Part shown: positions 1 to 5,931 of the stretch, one piece after another | Layout: every line of letters begins with the position of its first letter | Numbering within the stretch: the stretch's first letter is position 1 | Source of the DNA: Actinomycetes bacterium | GTDB taxonomy: Bacteria > Actinomycetota > Actinomycetes > S36-B12 > GCA-2699445 | Assembly (NCBI GenBank): GCA_022600255.1 | Contig: JAHZKU010000255.1 | Location: 1 to 15,677, forward strand | Direction of reading: 5' to 3' | Length of the DNA stretch: 15,677 nt | Translations under genes and position numbers: made by a program | Notes under the pieces: generated by a model | Databases searched by the model: none | Told to the model about the DNA's origin: nothing | Seen by the model: the letters and a program-made list of their open reading frames with translations, nothing else

Positions 1-662
1 GCCGCTGCTTTCTGGATCACACTCAGGCCGTCCTCTTCGTGGATGAACTGCAGTCGGGCGTCGTATCCGGACACAACCGGCACTAGGGGCAGGCTGAAGT
101 AGGAGGTCATTGGCGTCTGAACCCGAGGGCCGATGAAGTTGGCGAAGCGCAACGTGGTGACCGTGACATCCGGCCGACGTCGCCCGAAGCCGCGCACGTA
201 GGCCTCCACCTCCACGGAATCCTTGGCCCACCCAGAACTTGGCGAGTGTTTCGGCTCGACATCCTCGGTGAACATGGCTGGGTCCCGTGGACCGGCGCCG
301 TAGACCGAGGATGTTGATTTGACCACGAGGCGCTGAACACTGGGCGATTTCTGGCAGGCCGCCAGCAACTGCATAGTCCCGATGACGTTAATCTCTTTCA
401 TCGAGACCCGTCCGCCAGCCTGCACCGGGGTGGCGATGACGCCCATGTGGACGACTGTGTCGACTTCAGCGGCGTTGATGACTTTGGAGATAATCGGGTT
501 ACGAATATCGGCCCGCACAAACTCGGCCCGACCGATGTTGCCGCGCGGCGGCACAACATCGACACCAATCACACGATCAATGCTGGCGTCTTCGGTGAGA
601 ATCTGCGCCATGCGCCCACCGAGATACCGAGAAACCCCGGTTACCAGGACAACCTGACCCAT
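1..662 (-). CDS. NAD-dependent epimerase/dehydratase-like extended SDR (GalE2-like), 3' part cut by window edge
   Basis: A Rossmann-fold extended SDR; the visible 220 residues are the N-terminal part and the C-terminus lies outside the window. The N-terminus has the dinucleotide-binding loop (VTGVSRYLGG, residues 7-16), a D at the end of beta-2 (GVD, 33-35), DI at 52-53 (adenine contact) and the SSVYG strand (118-122). Where active epimerases have YxxSK, this protein reads WAKDS (145-149). The catalytic Tyr is Trp and the Lys position is Ser, so classical epimerase chemistry is doubtful. The start is fixed by a strong Shine-Dalgarno (GGGGAGGAGG on the minus strand, complement of about 666-675). 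It lies downstream of bS22 in the same direction, as M. tuberculosis galE2 (Rv0501) follows its small basic ORF. Substrate unknown; the family call is secure. Confidence 0.85.
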   Translation of the reverse strand, partial: MGQVVLVTGVSRYLGGRMAQILTEDASIDRVIGVDVVPPRGNIGRAEFVRADIRNPIISKVINAAEVDTVVHMGVIATPVQAGGRVSMKEINVIGTMQLLAACQKSPSVQRLVVKSTSSVYGAGPRDPAMFTEDVEPKHSPSSGWAKDSVEVEAYVRGFGRRRPDVTVTTLRFANFIGPRVQTPMTSYFSLPLVPVVSGYDARLQFIHEEDGLSVIQKAA

Positions 663-679
663 TGGGCCTCCTCCCCATT

Positions 680-698
680 ACCCGCATCAACTGCGGGT
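680..698 (-). repeat. Stem-loop between bS22 and the epimerase
   Basis: Perfect 7-bp inverted repeat ACCCGCA / TGCGGGT with a 5-nt loop. It sits between the bS22 stop (717) and the Shine-Dalgarno of the epimerase. No T-run follows, so it is more likely an intercistronic RNA hairpin (processing or attenuation between a very highly and a weakly expressed gene) than a classical terminator. Confidence 0.45.
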
Positions 699-716
699 CA
701 CCCACAAAGTCCGTTG

Positions 717-815
717 CTACTTCTTATTACGACGCTGTACTCGAGTCCGCTTCAACAGCTTGCGATGCTTCTTCTTCGCCATTCGCTTCCGACGCTTCTT
801 GATAACGGACCCCAT
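717..815 (-). CDS. Small ribosomal subunit protein bS22 (AURKAIP1/COX24-domain mini-protein)
   Basis: A 32-residue, extremely basic protein, MGSVIKKRRKRMAKKKHR followed by a KLLKRTRVQRR tail and final NKK. More than half the residues are Lys or Arg and there are no acidic residues. This is the pattern of the actinobacterial AURKAIP1/COX24 (mS38-like) family, whose mycobacterial member was identified structurally as bS22, bound in the 30S subunit near the decoding region. The start ATG is preceded by TTAGGTG, an acceptable Shine-Dalgarno 4 nt away. Position supports the call: in M. tuberculosis the equivalent ORF lies between proC and galE2, and here it lies between acuC/proC and a GalE2-like SDR. 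It is short enough to be missed by most gene callers. Confidence 0.88.
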   Translation of the reverse strand: MGSVIKKRRKRMAKKKHRKLLKRTRVQRRNKK

Positions 816-892
816 ACAACACCTAACTTAAGAAGACTGTTCACTTGACGGACATTCCCCACTTGCGCGGCCCTGTACTGAACTAGAGCACG

Positions 893-911
893 GCCGCTTG
901 TGGCCAGCGGC
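893..911. repeat. Short inverted repeat upstream of bS22
   Basis: GCCGCT / AGCGGC, a perfect 6-bp stem with a 7-nt loop, about 80 bp upstream of the bS22 start. It could fold in a bS22 leader or serve as a protein site; there is no T-run. Chance occurrence in GC-rich DNA is possible. Confidence 0.25.
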
Positions 912-1101
912 TCATCGGATCGCTCCCAAACCGCCGCCCCCCAATTCAGATCTGCCAAATCCGGAGGCTGCCTCTAAGGGTACTGCCCCAAGCACCACCA
1001 TCACACCGTTGCACTGAGTGATCCACGGCATAAGGGACGTTGGGCCATGGGTGTGGCGCAAGAACGGACTCTGAGCCAGGCGAACGCACGTCGGTTGCCG
1101 A

Positions 1102-1117
1102 TTCGGCCATGACCGAA
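1102..1117. repeat. Near-palindrome downstream of acuC
   Basis: TTCGGCCATGACCGAA is palindromic around CATG apart from one mismatched pair. It lies about 40 bp past the acuC stop on the minus strand. An overlapping CGGTT...AACCG outer pair (1092-1120) could give an alternative stem. Possible U-tract-less terminator for acuC or an operator; undecided. Confidence 0.3.
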
Positions 1118-1153
1118 CCGCAACACGCTGTGCAACTCGCCCCGCGCCGCGGT

Positions 1154-2371
1154 TCAGAAGCCGCCGAGGTTGTCGGGCAACAAACCATGGTATGAAAACA
1201 CGGACATCCGGCTTGCGTTGATCGCCGCATCCACGGGATCGTCCGGGTTGTAGCCCATGTCCCAGTTCTTCGGCCACGGATCATAACCATCGGTCATCCG
1301 GAAAGGTGCGTTCTTGCCCATCGCATCGGTGACGTAGCTCCGGAAGGACGCAGGCAGGTCGGTTTTGGGGTCAATCGGATGGCCGATCGCTTCTGCGATG
1401 AGGTGGGTCCAGGCTCGCGGCACGACATCGACCCATTCGTATCCGCCACCACCCAAGGCGAGCCAGTTGCCGTTCGCGTACTTGTGAGCCCAACGATGAA
1501 TCGCTTCCGCCGCGAGTCGCAATCCATCGATTGACAACGCCATGCTTGCCAACGGGTCTTCAAAATGGCCGTCACAGCCATGCTGGGACACAATGAACTG
1601 CGGCTCAAAGGCCCGTAGCAACTGCGGGAACACCGCATGTAGGCCGCGGAGCCAGCCTTGGTCGCCAGTCCCAGCCGGTAGCGGTAGGTTGACGGCCGTC
1701 CCGAGTGCCCGCGGGCCACCAATCTCCGTCGCCCAGCCAGTACCGGGGAACAGCGTGGCCGGACTCTCGTGAATCGACATGGTCATCACTCGGGGGTCAT
1801 CCCAGAAAGCCGCTTGCACGCCATCCCCGTGGTGCACATCGATATCGATGTAGGCGACACGTTCCACACCCTGATCCAAGAGCCACTGGATCGCCACGGA
1901 CGCATCGTTATAGACGCAGAACCCCGAAGCGGCCGCCGGCATGGAGTGGTGCAGCCCACCGGAGATATTGACGGCGTGTGCGGCGTCACCCTCCAACACG
2001 GCCTTGGCACCCATCAGCGAGGCTCCACAGATTCGAGCCGCGGCGGTGTGCATGCCGGGGAAGACTGGCGTGTCCGCTGTACCCAACCCGTGCACCCCAT
2101 CAACATAGTCCGGATCCTCAGAGGCCACCTTGACGGCGGCCAGGAACGCCGGATCATGCACGCGGGTCAGGGTGGCATCGTCGAGCACCGGCGTCTCGGA
2201 CAGAATCGAGACGTTTTCGTGGTCCAACAGGCCAAAGTCTTCGGTTAGTCGCATCGCCAGCTGAACCCGAATCGGACTTAGGGGGTGGCTCGGGCCGAAA
2301 TCATACTTGCGGAGCTGATCGTTCCAGACAATCGAGACCGGCTCACTGCGATACCTGTTCATGCTGACCAT
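1154..2371 (-). CDS. acuC: AcuC-type histone deacetylase-family deacetylase
   Basis: A class I HDAC-fold, Zn-dependent amidohydrolase of about 405 residues. AcuC deacetylates acetyl-CoA synthetase in Bacillus and relatives, restoring its activity. All catalytic elements are visible, numbered from the chosen start: the charge-relay His pair HH at 141-142 (GGLHHSMPAAASGF), metal ligands in DIDVHHGDG (D178, H180), the third ligand D267 in SQHGCDGH, and the catalytic Tyr311 in GGGGYEW. The frame stays open further upstream, but that would overlap proC. ATG 2371 is chosen because GAAGG stands 8 nt before it and it leaves 4 bp after the proC stop; ATG 2362 (MNRYR) is an alternative with a weaker ribosome site. 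Probably co-transcribed with proC. No acetyl-CoA synthetase gene is in the window, so the substrate here is inferred. Confidence 0.93.
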   Translation of the reverse strand: MVSMNRYRSEPVSIVWNDQLRKYDFGPSHPLSPIRVQLAMRLTEDFGLLDHENVSILSETPVLDDATLTRVHDPAFLAAVKVASEDPDYVDGVHGLGTADTPVFPGMHTAAARICGASLMGAKAVLEGDAAHAVNISGGLHHSMPAAASGFCVYNDASVAIQWLLDQGVERVAYIDIDVHHGDGVQAAFWDDPRVMTMSIHESPATLFPGTGWATEIGGPRALGTAVNLPLPAGTGDQGWLRGLHAVFPQLLRAFEPQFIVSQHGCDGHFEDPLASMALSIDGLRLAAEAIHRWAHKYANGNWLALGGGGYEWVDVVPRAWTHLIAEAIGHPIDPKTDLPASFRSYVTDAMGKNAPFRMTDGYDPWPKNWDMGYNPDDPVDAAINASRMSVFSYHGLLPDNLGGF

Positions 2372-2375
2372 CGTT

Positions 2376-3185
2376 TCAGCCTTCATCACCGAGTTCTGCT
2401 GACCGATCTCGTGCCGCCCCAAGAGCAGACAGGAATGCAGCACGAACTGCGTTGTCCTCCAGTTTGCGAAGAGCCGCCGCGGTGGTACCCGCTGGCGATG
2501 TCACCTGCTCGCGCAACACGCTGGGGTGCTCGCCCGTTTCCCGCAACATCTTTGCGGCCCCAACCGAGGTTTGGATGGCTAGATCGGTCGCGGTCTTGCG
2601 CGGCAAGCCCAGATGCACGCCAGCCTCGATCATCGCCTCCACGACAAAGAACAAATAGGCCGGCCCAGAACCGGAGATGGCCGTCACGGCATCCTGCTGG
2701 CGTTCGGGCACGTGCAGAACCCGGCCAACGGCGGCAAGCAGCACCTCGGCCTCGGCCAAATGAGTGGCGTCACACGATGAGCCCGGAGAGATCGCGCTCA
2801 TCCCCTCATCGACTAGCGCGGGGGTGTTTGGCATCACCCGGACGACCGCGGTATCTGGGGGAAGCCGCTCTTCCAGGAATGCCGTGCGCACACCGGCCGC
2901 CAGCGATATCACGAGCGCATCGTTGCCGATCGCGCCGGAGATCTCCGCCAACAGCGCAGAGATGTCTTGGGGTTTCACCACTAGGATCAAGGTGCTAGAG
3001 GTTTCGGCCCCCTCGGCGTTGGAGACGACGCTGACGCCATACCGTTCTGCGAGGAGCTCGGCTCGCTCGCTGCGACGCTCGGCGATCTGCAAATCAGCAA
3101 CGTCGCGCCCAGCTCGAATCAAACCCGACAGCAGAGTCTCCCCCATGACGCCGCCGCCGAAAATTGTGACCTTGCCTTGCTGCAT
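2376..3185 (-). CDS. proC: Pyrroline-5-carboxylate reductase
   Basis: Catalyses the last step of proline synthesis, NAD(P)H-dependent reduction of 1-pyrroline-5-carboxylate to proline, in the cytosol. The 269-residue length is typical. The N-terminal Rossmann fold has FGGGVMGETLL (9-19). The beta strand VVKPQD follows mid-domain. The C-terminal dimerisation domain has SGSGPAYLFF and the P5CR signature region (VTSPAGTTAAAL...LE). A GTG in frame at 3197 would extend the protein by four residues but lies inside the Shine-Dalgarno itself (AGGAGG, complement of 3197-3202), so ATG 3185 is preferred; the spacing is long (11 nt, or 9 counted from GGAGGTG). It is downstream of proline dehydrogenase by 65 bp and directly upstream of acuC. 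Confidence 0.95.
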   Translation of the reverse strand: MQQGKVTIFGGGVMGETLLSGLIRAGRDVADLQIAERRSERAELLAERYGVSVVSNAEGAETSSTLILVVKPQDISALLAEISGAIGNDALVISLAAGVRTAFLEERLPPDTAVVRVMPNTPALVDEGMSAISPGSSCDATHLAEAEVLLAAVGRVLHVPERQQDAVTAISGSGPAYLFFVVEAMIEAGVHLGLPRKTATDLAIQTSVGAAKMLRETGEHPSVLREQVTSPAGTTAAALRKLEDNAVRAAFLSALGAARDRSAELGDEG

Positions 3186-3250
3186 CAGATACGACACCTC
3201 CTATCGGCGTAGTCGGCCAGTCAAGTCGGGCAACTGCTGTCCTGCGTTCG

Positions 3251-4183
3251 CTACTGTCCACCACCGGTGACGGACCTCGCCAAGAGGCCAAGGTTGCTAG
3301 GTCGCTCAGCCATGCGTCGCATCAAGTACCCATACCAATCTGAACCATAGGGCACATAGACGCGCAGGCGCTCCCCTTCACGGACAAGTCGCTCTTGTTC
3401 CTCCAAATGCACCCCAAACAGCATTTGGTGCTCGTAGGACCCTTTCGGCCGATCGTTGTGAATCGCTAGAGCCTGCGAAATCTCGATCAAGGTCGGGTCG
3501 TGCGTGGCAATCATGGGGTAGCCATCACCCTCCATCAACACCTTGCAGCAACGGACAAACGCCAGATCTACCTCGTGCCGGCTCTGGAAAGCCACTGATT
3601 CCGGCTCGTCGTAGGCGCCCTTGCAGATCCGAACGCGAGACCCCAGCGTGGCCAGATCCTTGGCATCGGCTTCAGAGCGATATAGGTAGGCCTGCAAAAC
3701 GGCACCGGTGTCTGGGAACTCCTCCCGCAGCGCACGCAGGATCTCCAGCGTGGAGTCCGTTGTCGTGTGGTCCTCCATGTCCAAGGTGATCATCGTGCCA
3801 GCTTTGGCTGCACGATCAGCGATGGAGTGCGCTAGTTCCAGCGCCATTCTTTCGCCGTCGTGCGCAAGGAGTTGGCCCAGCGCAGACAACTTCACCGATA
3901 TTTCGGTTTCGGCGGTGAGACCGTTGGCGTTCAACGCAGCAATCAAGTCGACGTATTCGTCGCGGGTTTTCTCAGCTCCCTCGGCGGACTCGACCTCCTC
4001 ACCGAGTCGATCGAGCGAAACGAGCCGTCCGGCGGCGGTCACGTCTGCCGTTGTTCCCACGGCGTCCGCGATCGACTCACCAGCCACGAACCGGTTCACA
4101 ACCGAGCGGGCCACTGGAAGGGATGTCGATGCCGAACGCAGCATGTCGCTGCGAGAAGCGGTGAGCAGAATCTGCCGAAGCAC
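3251..4183 (-). CDS. Monofunctional proline dehydrogenase (FAD-dependent)
   Basis: Oxidises proline to pyrroline-5-carboxylate with FAD as cofactor, usually passing electrons to the membrane quinone pool. It is a 310-residue TIM barrel of the PutA/PRODH family. Seen in order: VSLDRLGEE (55-63), EISVKLSALG (95-103, Lys98), TLDMEDHTTTDS (133-144), LQAYLYRS (163-170), RICKGAYDEPE (185-195), ATHDP (226-230), and the C-terminal helix YLMRRMAERPSN (286-297) whose Arg pair binds the proline carboxylate. Longer starts exist (ATG 4231, GTG 4249), but neither has a good ribosome site. GTG 4183 has GGAG 5 nt upstream (4189-4192), and the resulting LRQILLTASRS matches where family members begin. The usual partner P5C dehydrogenase is not present; proC, which reverses the overall step, follows instead. 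Confidence 0.92.
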   Translation of the reverse strand: MLRQILLTASRSDMLRSASTSLPVARSVVNRFVAGESIADAVGTTADVTAAGRLVSLDRLGEEVESAEGAEKTRDEYVDLIAALNANGLTAETEISVKLSALGQLLAHDGERMALELAHSIADRAAKAGTMITLDMEDHTTTDSTLEILRALREEFPDTGAVLQAYLYRSEADAKDLATLGSRVRICKGAYDEPESVAFQSRHEVDLAFVRCCKVLMEGDGYPMIATHDPTLIEISQALAIHNDRPKGSYEHQMLFGVHLEEQERLVREGERLRVYVPYGSDWYGYLMRRMAERPSNLGLLARSVTGGGQ

Positions 4184-4188
4184 GCTTT

Positions 4189-4192
4189 CTCC
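4189..4192 (-). promoter_or_regulatory. Shine-Dalgarno deciding the proline dehydrogenase start
   Basis: GGAG on the minus strand, 5 nt before GTG 4183. No comparable purine tract precedes the upstream in-frame ATG (4231) or GTG (4249), so this site favours the 310-residue product. Confidence 0.6.
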
Positions 4193-4249
4193 ATCTCTCT
4201 GCACGATTCCGTACAGGTCGGTTTTGCTCATGTCAGCCGAAGCAGGCAC

Positions 4250-4281
4250 CCCTGGGAAGCGGCAACAACGAGTTGCCAGGG
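4250..4281 (-). repeat. Stem-loop in the proline dehydrogenase leader
   Basis: A perfect 6-bp hairpin GGCAAC / GTTGCC with a 5-nt loop (4261-4277) is nested in an alternative perfect 6-bp pair CCCTGG / CCAGGG (4250-4255 with 4276-4281). The two pairings overlap at one edge, so they could be mutually exclusive. The element lies about 70-100 nt before the GTG start, within the predicted leader. Confidence 0.4.
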
Positions 4282-4319
4282 ACGGCCACCACGGTCGCAG
4301 CGCACAACGATGCAGTTAG

Positions 4320-4347
4320 AGCTTATCCGCAGCACGGGCGCGATCAA
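4320..4347 (-). promoter_or_regulatory. Predicted promoter of proline dehydrogenase (and possibly proC-acuC)
   Basis: On the minus strand, TTGATC (-35, complement of 4342-4347), a 16-nt spacer and TAAGCT (-10, complement of 4320-4325). This resembles a vegetative sigma factor promoter. It begins just after the tetR stop (4365) and would give a leader of about 130 nt before GTG 4183. Confidence 0.5.
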
Positions 4348-4364
4348 GTTCCTAGCAACCCTGG

Positions 4365-4952
4365 TTACCCTTGGGACAGCCCTGCGATCGGACGGGTCGG
4401 GTCCAGTAGTTCCTGGATCATTGGGGCATAGATGCGCACGACTTGATCTTCCGATAGCGAGGCTAACGGCTCCAGTCGCACCGCGTAACGCGTGGCAGCT
4501 AACCCGATGAGGTGACTGGAGATGAGCGCTGCTCGCATCCTTGCATCGGGGACACCCGCAATCGACGCAACGCGGTCAACGATCGCTTCCTCAAAGAACT
4601 CGCGTAGCGACTGGGCTGCTTCCCCAGCCGAAGCCCCGGCCTGAAACAGTTCGACGATCTCCTGGCGCGCATCATCATCGTCCAGAACCTCAAACGTGGC
4701 GCGGACCAATCGTTCGCCCATGCCCTCCAGCCCGGGGGAGAGCAACTCGGGAACGGATCGGGATGGATCGAATGGGAGCCGCATGGCCGCGGCGAACATC
4801 TGTTCCTTACTGTCGTAGTACTTGCGCAGGACCGACGGCGCCACCCCGGCCGCCATGGCCACACCTTTCATCGTGGTCTTGGCGTACCCCCGGGAATGGA
4901 ATGCGACCCGAGCTGCGTCAAGCACAGCATCGCGGGAGTCCTCTGCTGCCAT
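4365..4952 (-). CDS. TetR-family transcriptional regulator
   Basis: 195 residues. The N-terminal helix-turn-helix domain (about 8-55) reads AVLDAARVAFHSRGYAKTT, then VAMAAGVAPSVLRKYYDSKEQ, the classic TetR pattern with a Tyr-Tyr recognition helix and the following KEQMF. The C-terminal helical ligand domain is not conserved enough to name a ligand. The start is certain: AGGAAGG stands 8 nt before the ATG. It sits between the TIM-barrel gene and proline dehydrogenase, all on the minus strand. The 82-bp upstream gap carries a 15-bp palindrome suited to autoregulation. Regulation of the neighbouring proline dehydrogenase is possible, but its promoter shares only a half-site (CGATCAA). Confidence 0.9.
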   Translation of the reverse strand: MAAEDSRDAVLDAARVAFHSRGYAKTTMKGVAMAAGVAPSVLRKYYDSKEQMFAAAMRLPFDPSRSVPELLSPGLEGMGERLVRATFEVLDDDDARQEIVELFQAGASAGEAAQSLREFFEEAIVDRVASIAGVPDARMRAALISSHLIGLAATRYAVRLEPLASLSEDQVVRIYAPMIQELLDPTRPIAGLSQG

Positions 4953-4991
4953 TGCTTCGACCTTCCTGATACCGATTCGAACCTGGTGGCC

Positions 4992-5006
4992 TGATCCGTA
5001 CGATCA
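4992..5006. promoter_or_regulatory. Candidate TetR operator upstream of tetR
   Basis: TGATCCGTACGATCA, a perfect TGATC-N5-GATCA inverted repeat about 40 bp before the tetR start, of the length and layout TetR-family dimers bind. The minus strand reading TTGATC overlaps it and could double as a -35 box, which would fit repression by occlusion. Confidence 0.45.
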
Positions 5007-5015
5007 ATTGGCACC

Positions 5016-5023
5016 ACACGTGT
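5016..5023. repeat. Short palindrome next to the candidate operator
   Basis: ACACGTGT, a perfect 8-bp palindrome ten bases from the TGATC-N5-GATCA element, between tetR and the preceding gene. The CACGTGT heptamer recurs in the inverted repeat at 13052-13074. It could be a second regulator site; short enough to be chance. Confidence 0.25.
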
Positions 5024-5034
5024 TGGCCTTGACT

Positions 5035-5931
5035 TCACTCTAGAGAAGGATCCGGGCGCACGCGCCCCGATCTGCGTTCCAGGGGTGACACTGCCAGGTG
5101 TAGCCGCGCAAAGGCCAATGCCTCGGCCAGATCCGCCTCACGTTCCGCACGCGAGGAGGCTTTCCGCGTGGAAACCTCCACGACCACCGTTCCGGTGAAC
5201 TTGCGGCGTGCCAATAGTTCCAGCAACTGGTCGGCGGGTTGATTCCCGCGCCCCGGGATTAGGTGTTCGTCTCTTGCAGATCCAGTGCCATCAGCCAAGT
5301 GAATGTGCTGCAGCCGATCCCCCAGATCCTCGGCCACCTTGAGAGCGTCTGAGCCACTGACGGCGGTATGGGACAGATCCAATGTGGTGGCGGGATAGTC
5401 CTGGTGCCGCACGTCCCAGCCAGGTGAGTAGGCGGCCACTTCCCGGGAGCGAGCCCGCCAGGGGTACATGTTCTCCACCGCGAAGCGAATCCCGGTATCG
5501 TCCCGCATCCGGTTTAGACCAATCACGAAGTCCCGGGCGTACTCGCGCTGCCAACGAAACGGCGGGTGGACCACCACTGTTTCTGCCTCAAGCAGCTCGG
5601 CCGCTGCCTTGGCGCGGACCAACTTGCCCCACGGGTCTGTTCCCCATACCCGTTGGGTGATCAGCAGGCAGGGTGCGTGAATCGCCAGGATCGGCACGGA
5701 GTGGTGGTCGGCGAGGCGCTTCAACGCCTGCGGGTCCTGACTGATCTGGTCGGTCATGACCATCACTTCAACGCCGTCATACCCCAACCGGCCAGCGATC
5801 TCGAAGGCCGCGGCGGTGGACTCCGGATAGACCGAGGCCGTGCTCAACGCCACGCGCGCGTCAGGGACACGCACGACGCGGGAGGCGGCATCGGCATCCG
5901 ACCGGGGCGAGGACTTAGCTGGACTATTCAT
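5035..5931 (-). CDS. TIM-barrel sugar phosphate isomerase/epimerase-like protein (AP endonuclease 2 family)
   Basis: 298 residues of the xylose isomerase-like TIM-barrel family (AP_endonuc_2), which covers sugar isomerases, epimerases and endonuclease IV. Candidate metal ligands fall at the ends of barrel strands: H85 (AIHAPC), H122 (VVHPPF), E153 (AVENMYP), D185 and H188 (LDLSHT), H211 and D214 (IHLADG), H223 (EHLIPGRGN) and E252 (VVEVS). The reaction cannot be named. The ATG overlaps the end of the upstream ATPase gene by 8 bp, implying translational coupling; the ribosome site is weak (GCAGG). M. tuberculosis Rv0498, between ppx and proC, is the likely positional counterpart. The first 25 or so residues look unstructured, so an internal start is possible. 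Confidence 0.85.
   Translation of the reverse strand: MNSPAKSSPRSDADAASRVVRVPDARVALSTASVYPESTAAAFEIAGRLGYDGVEVMVMTDQISQDPQALKRLADHHSVPILAIHAPCLLITQRVWGTDPWGKLVRAKAAAELLEAETVVVHPPFRWQREYARDFVIGLNRMRDDTGIRFAVENMYPWRARSREVAAYSPGWDVRHQDYPATTLDLSHTAVSGSDALKVAEDLGDRLQHIHLADGTGSARDEHLIPGRGNQPADQLLELLARRKFTGTVVVEVSTRKASSRAEREADLAEALAFARLHLAVSPLERRSGRVRPDPSLE

Larger units (their letters stand above)
816..1153. other. Non-coding stretch between acuC and bS22
   Basis: About 340 bp with no convincing gene. Open frames crossing it begin inside acuC in another frame and show no family pattern. In mycobacteria this slot (proC to bS22) holds a small BldC/excisionase-like helix-turn-helix gene; no such sequence is readable here on either strand. 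It should hold the bS22 promoter, since bS22 is over 300 bp from acuC, but no box pair is clear; TAAGTT at 825-830 (minus) is only a weak -10 candidate. Two inverted repeats are present, at 893-911 and 1102-1117. Confidence 0.6.

Noticed and set aside
912..1290. Two minus-strand frames between bS22 and acuC as possible HTH (BldC-like) genes
   Set aside because: Both start inside acuC in other frames, show no helix-turn-helix pattern and no Shine-Dalgarno.
2372..2443. Longer acuC reading into the 3' end of proC
   Set aside because: AcuC proteins start a few residues before the VWxxxLxxYDFGPxHP segment; the extension duplicates proC coding DNA and has no better ribosome site.
4184..4249. Longer proline dehydrogenase starting at ATG 4231 or GTG 4249
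   Set aside because: No Shine-Dalgarno at either, and the 310-residue form matches the usual family start; kept only as a possible alternative.
3860..4510. Plus-strand frame across proline dehydrogenase and tetR
   Set aside because: It spans two well-supported minus-strand genes and the gap between them, with no motif; a shadow.
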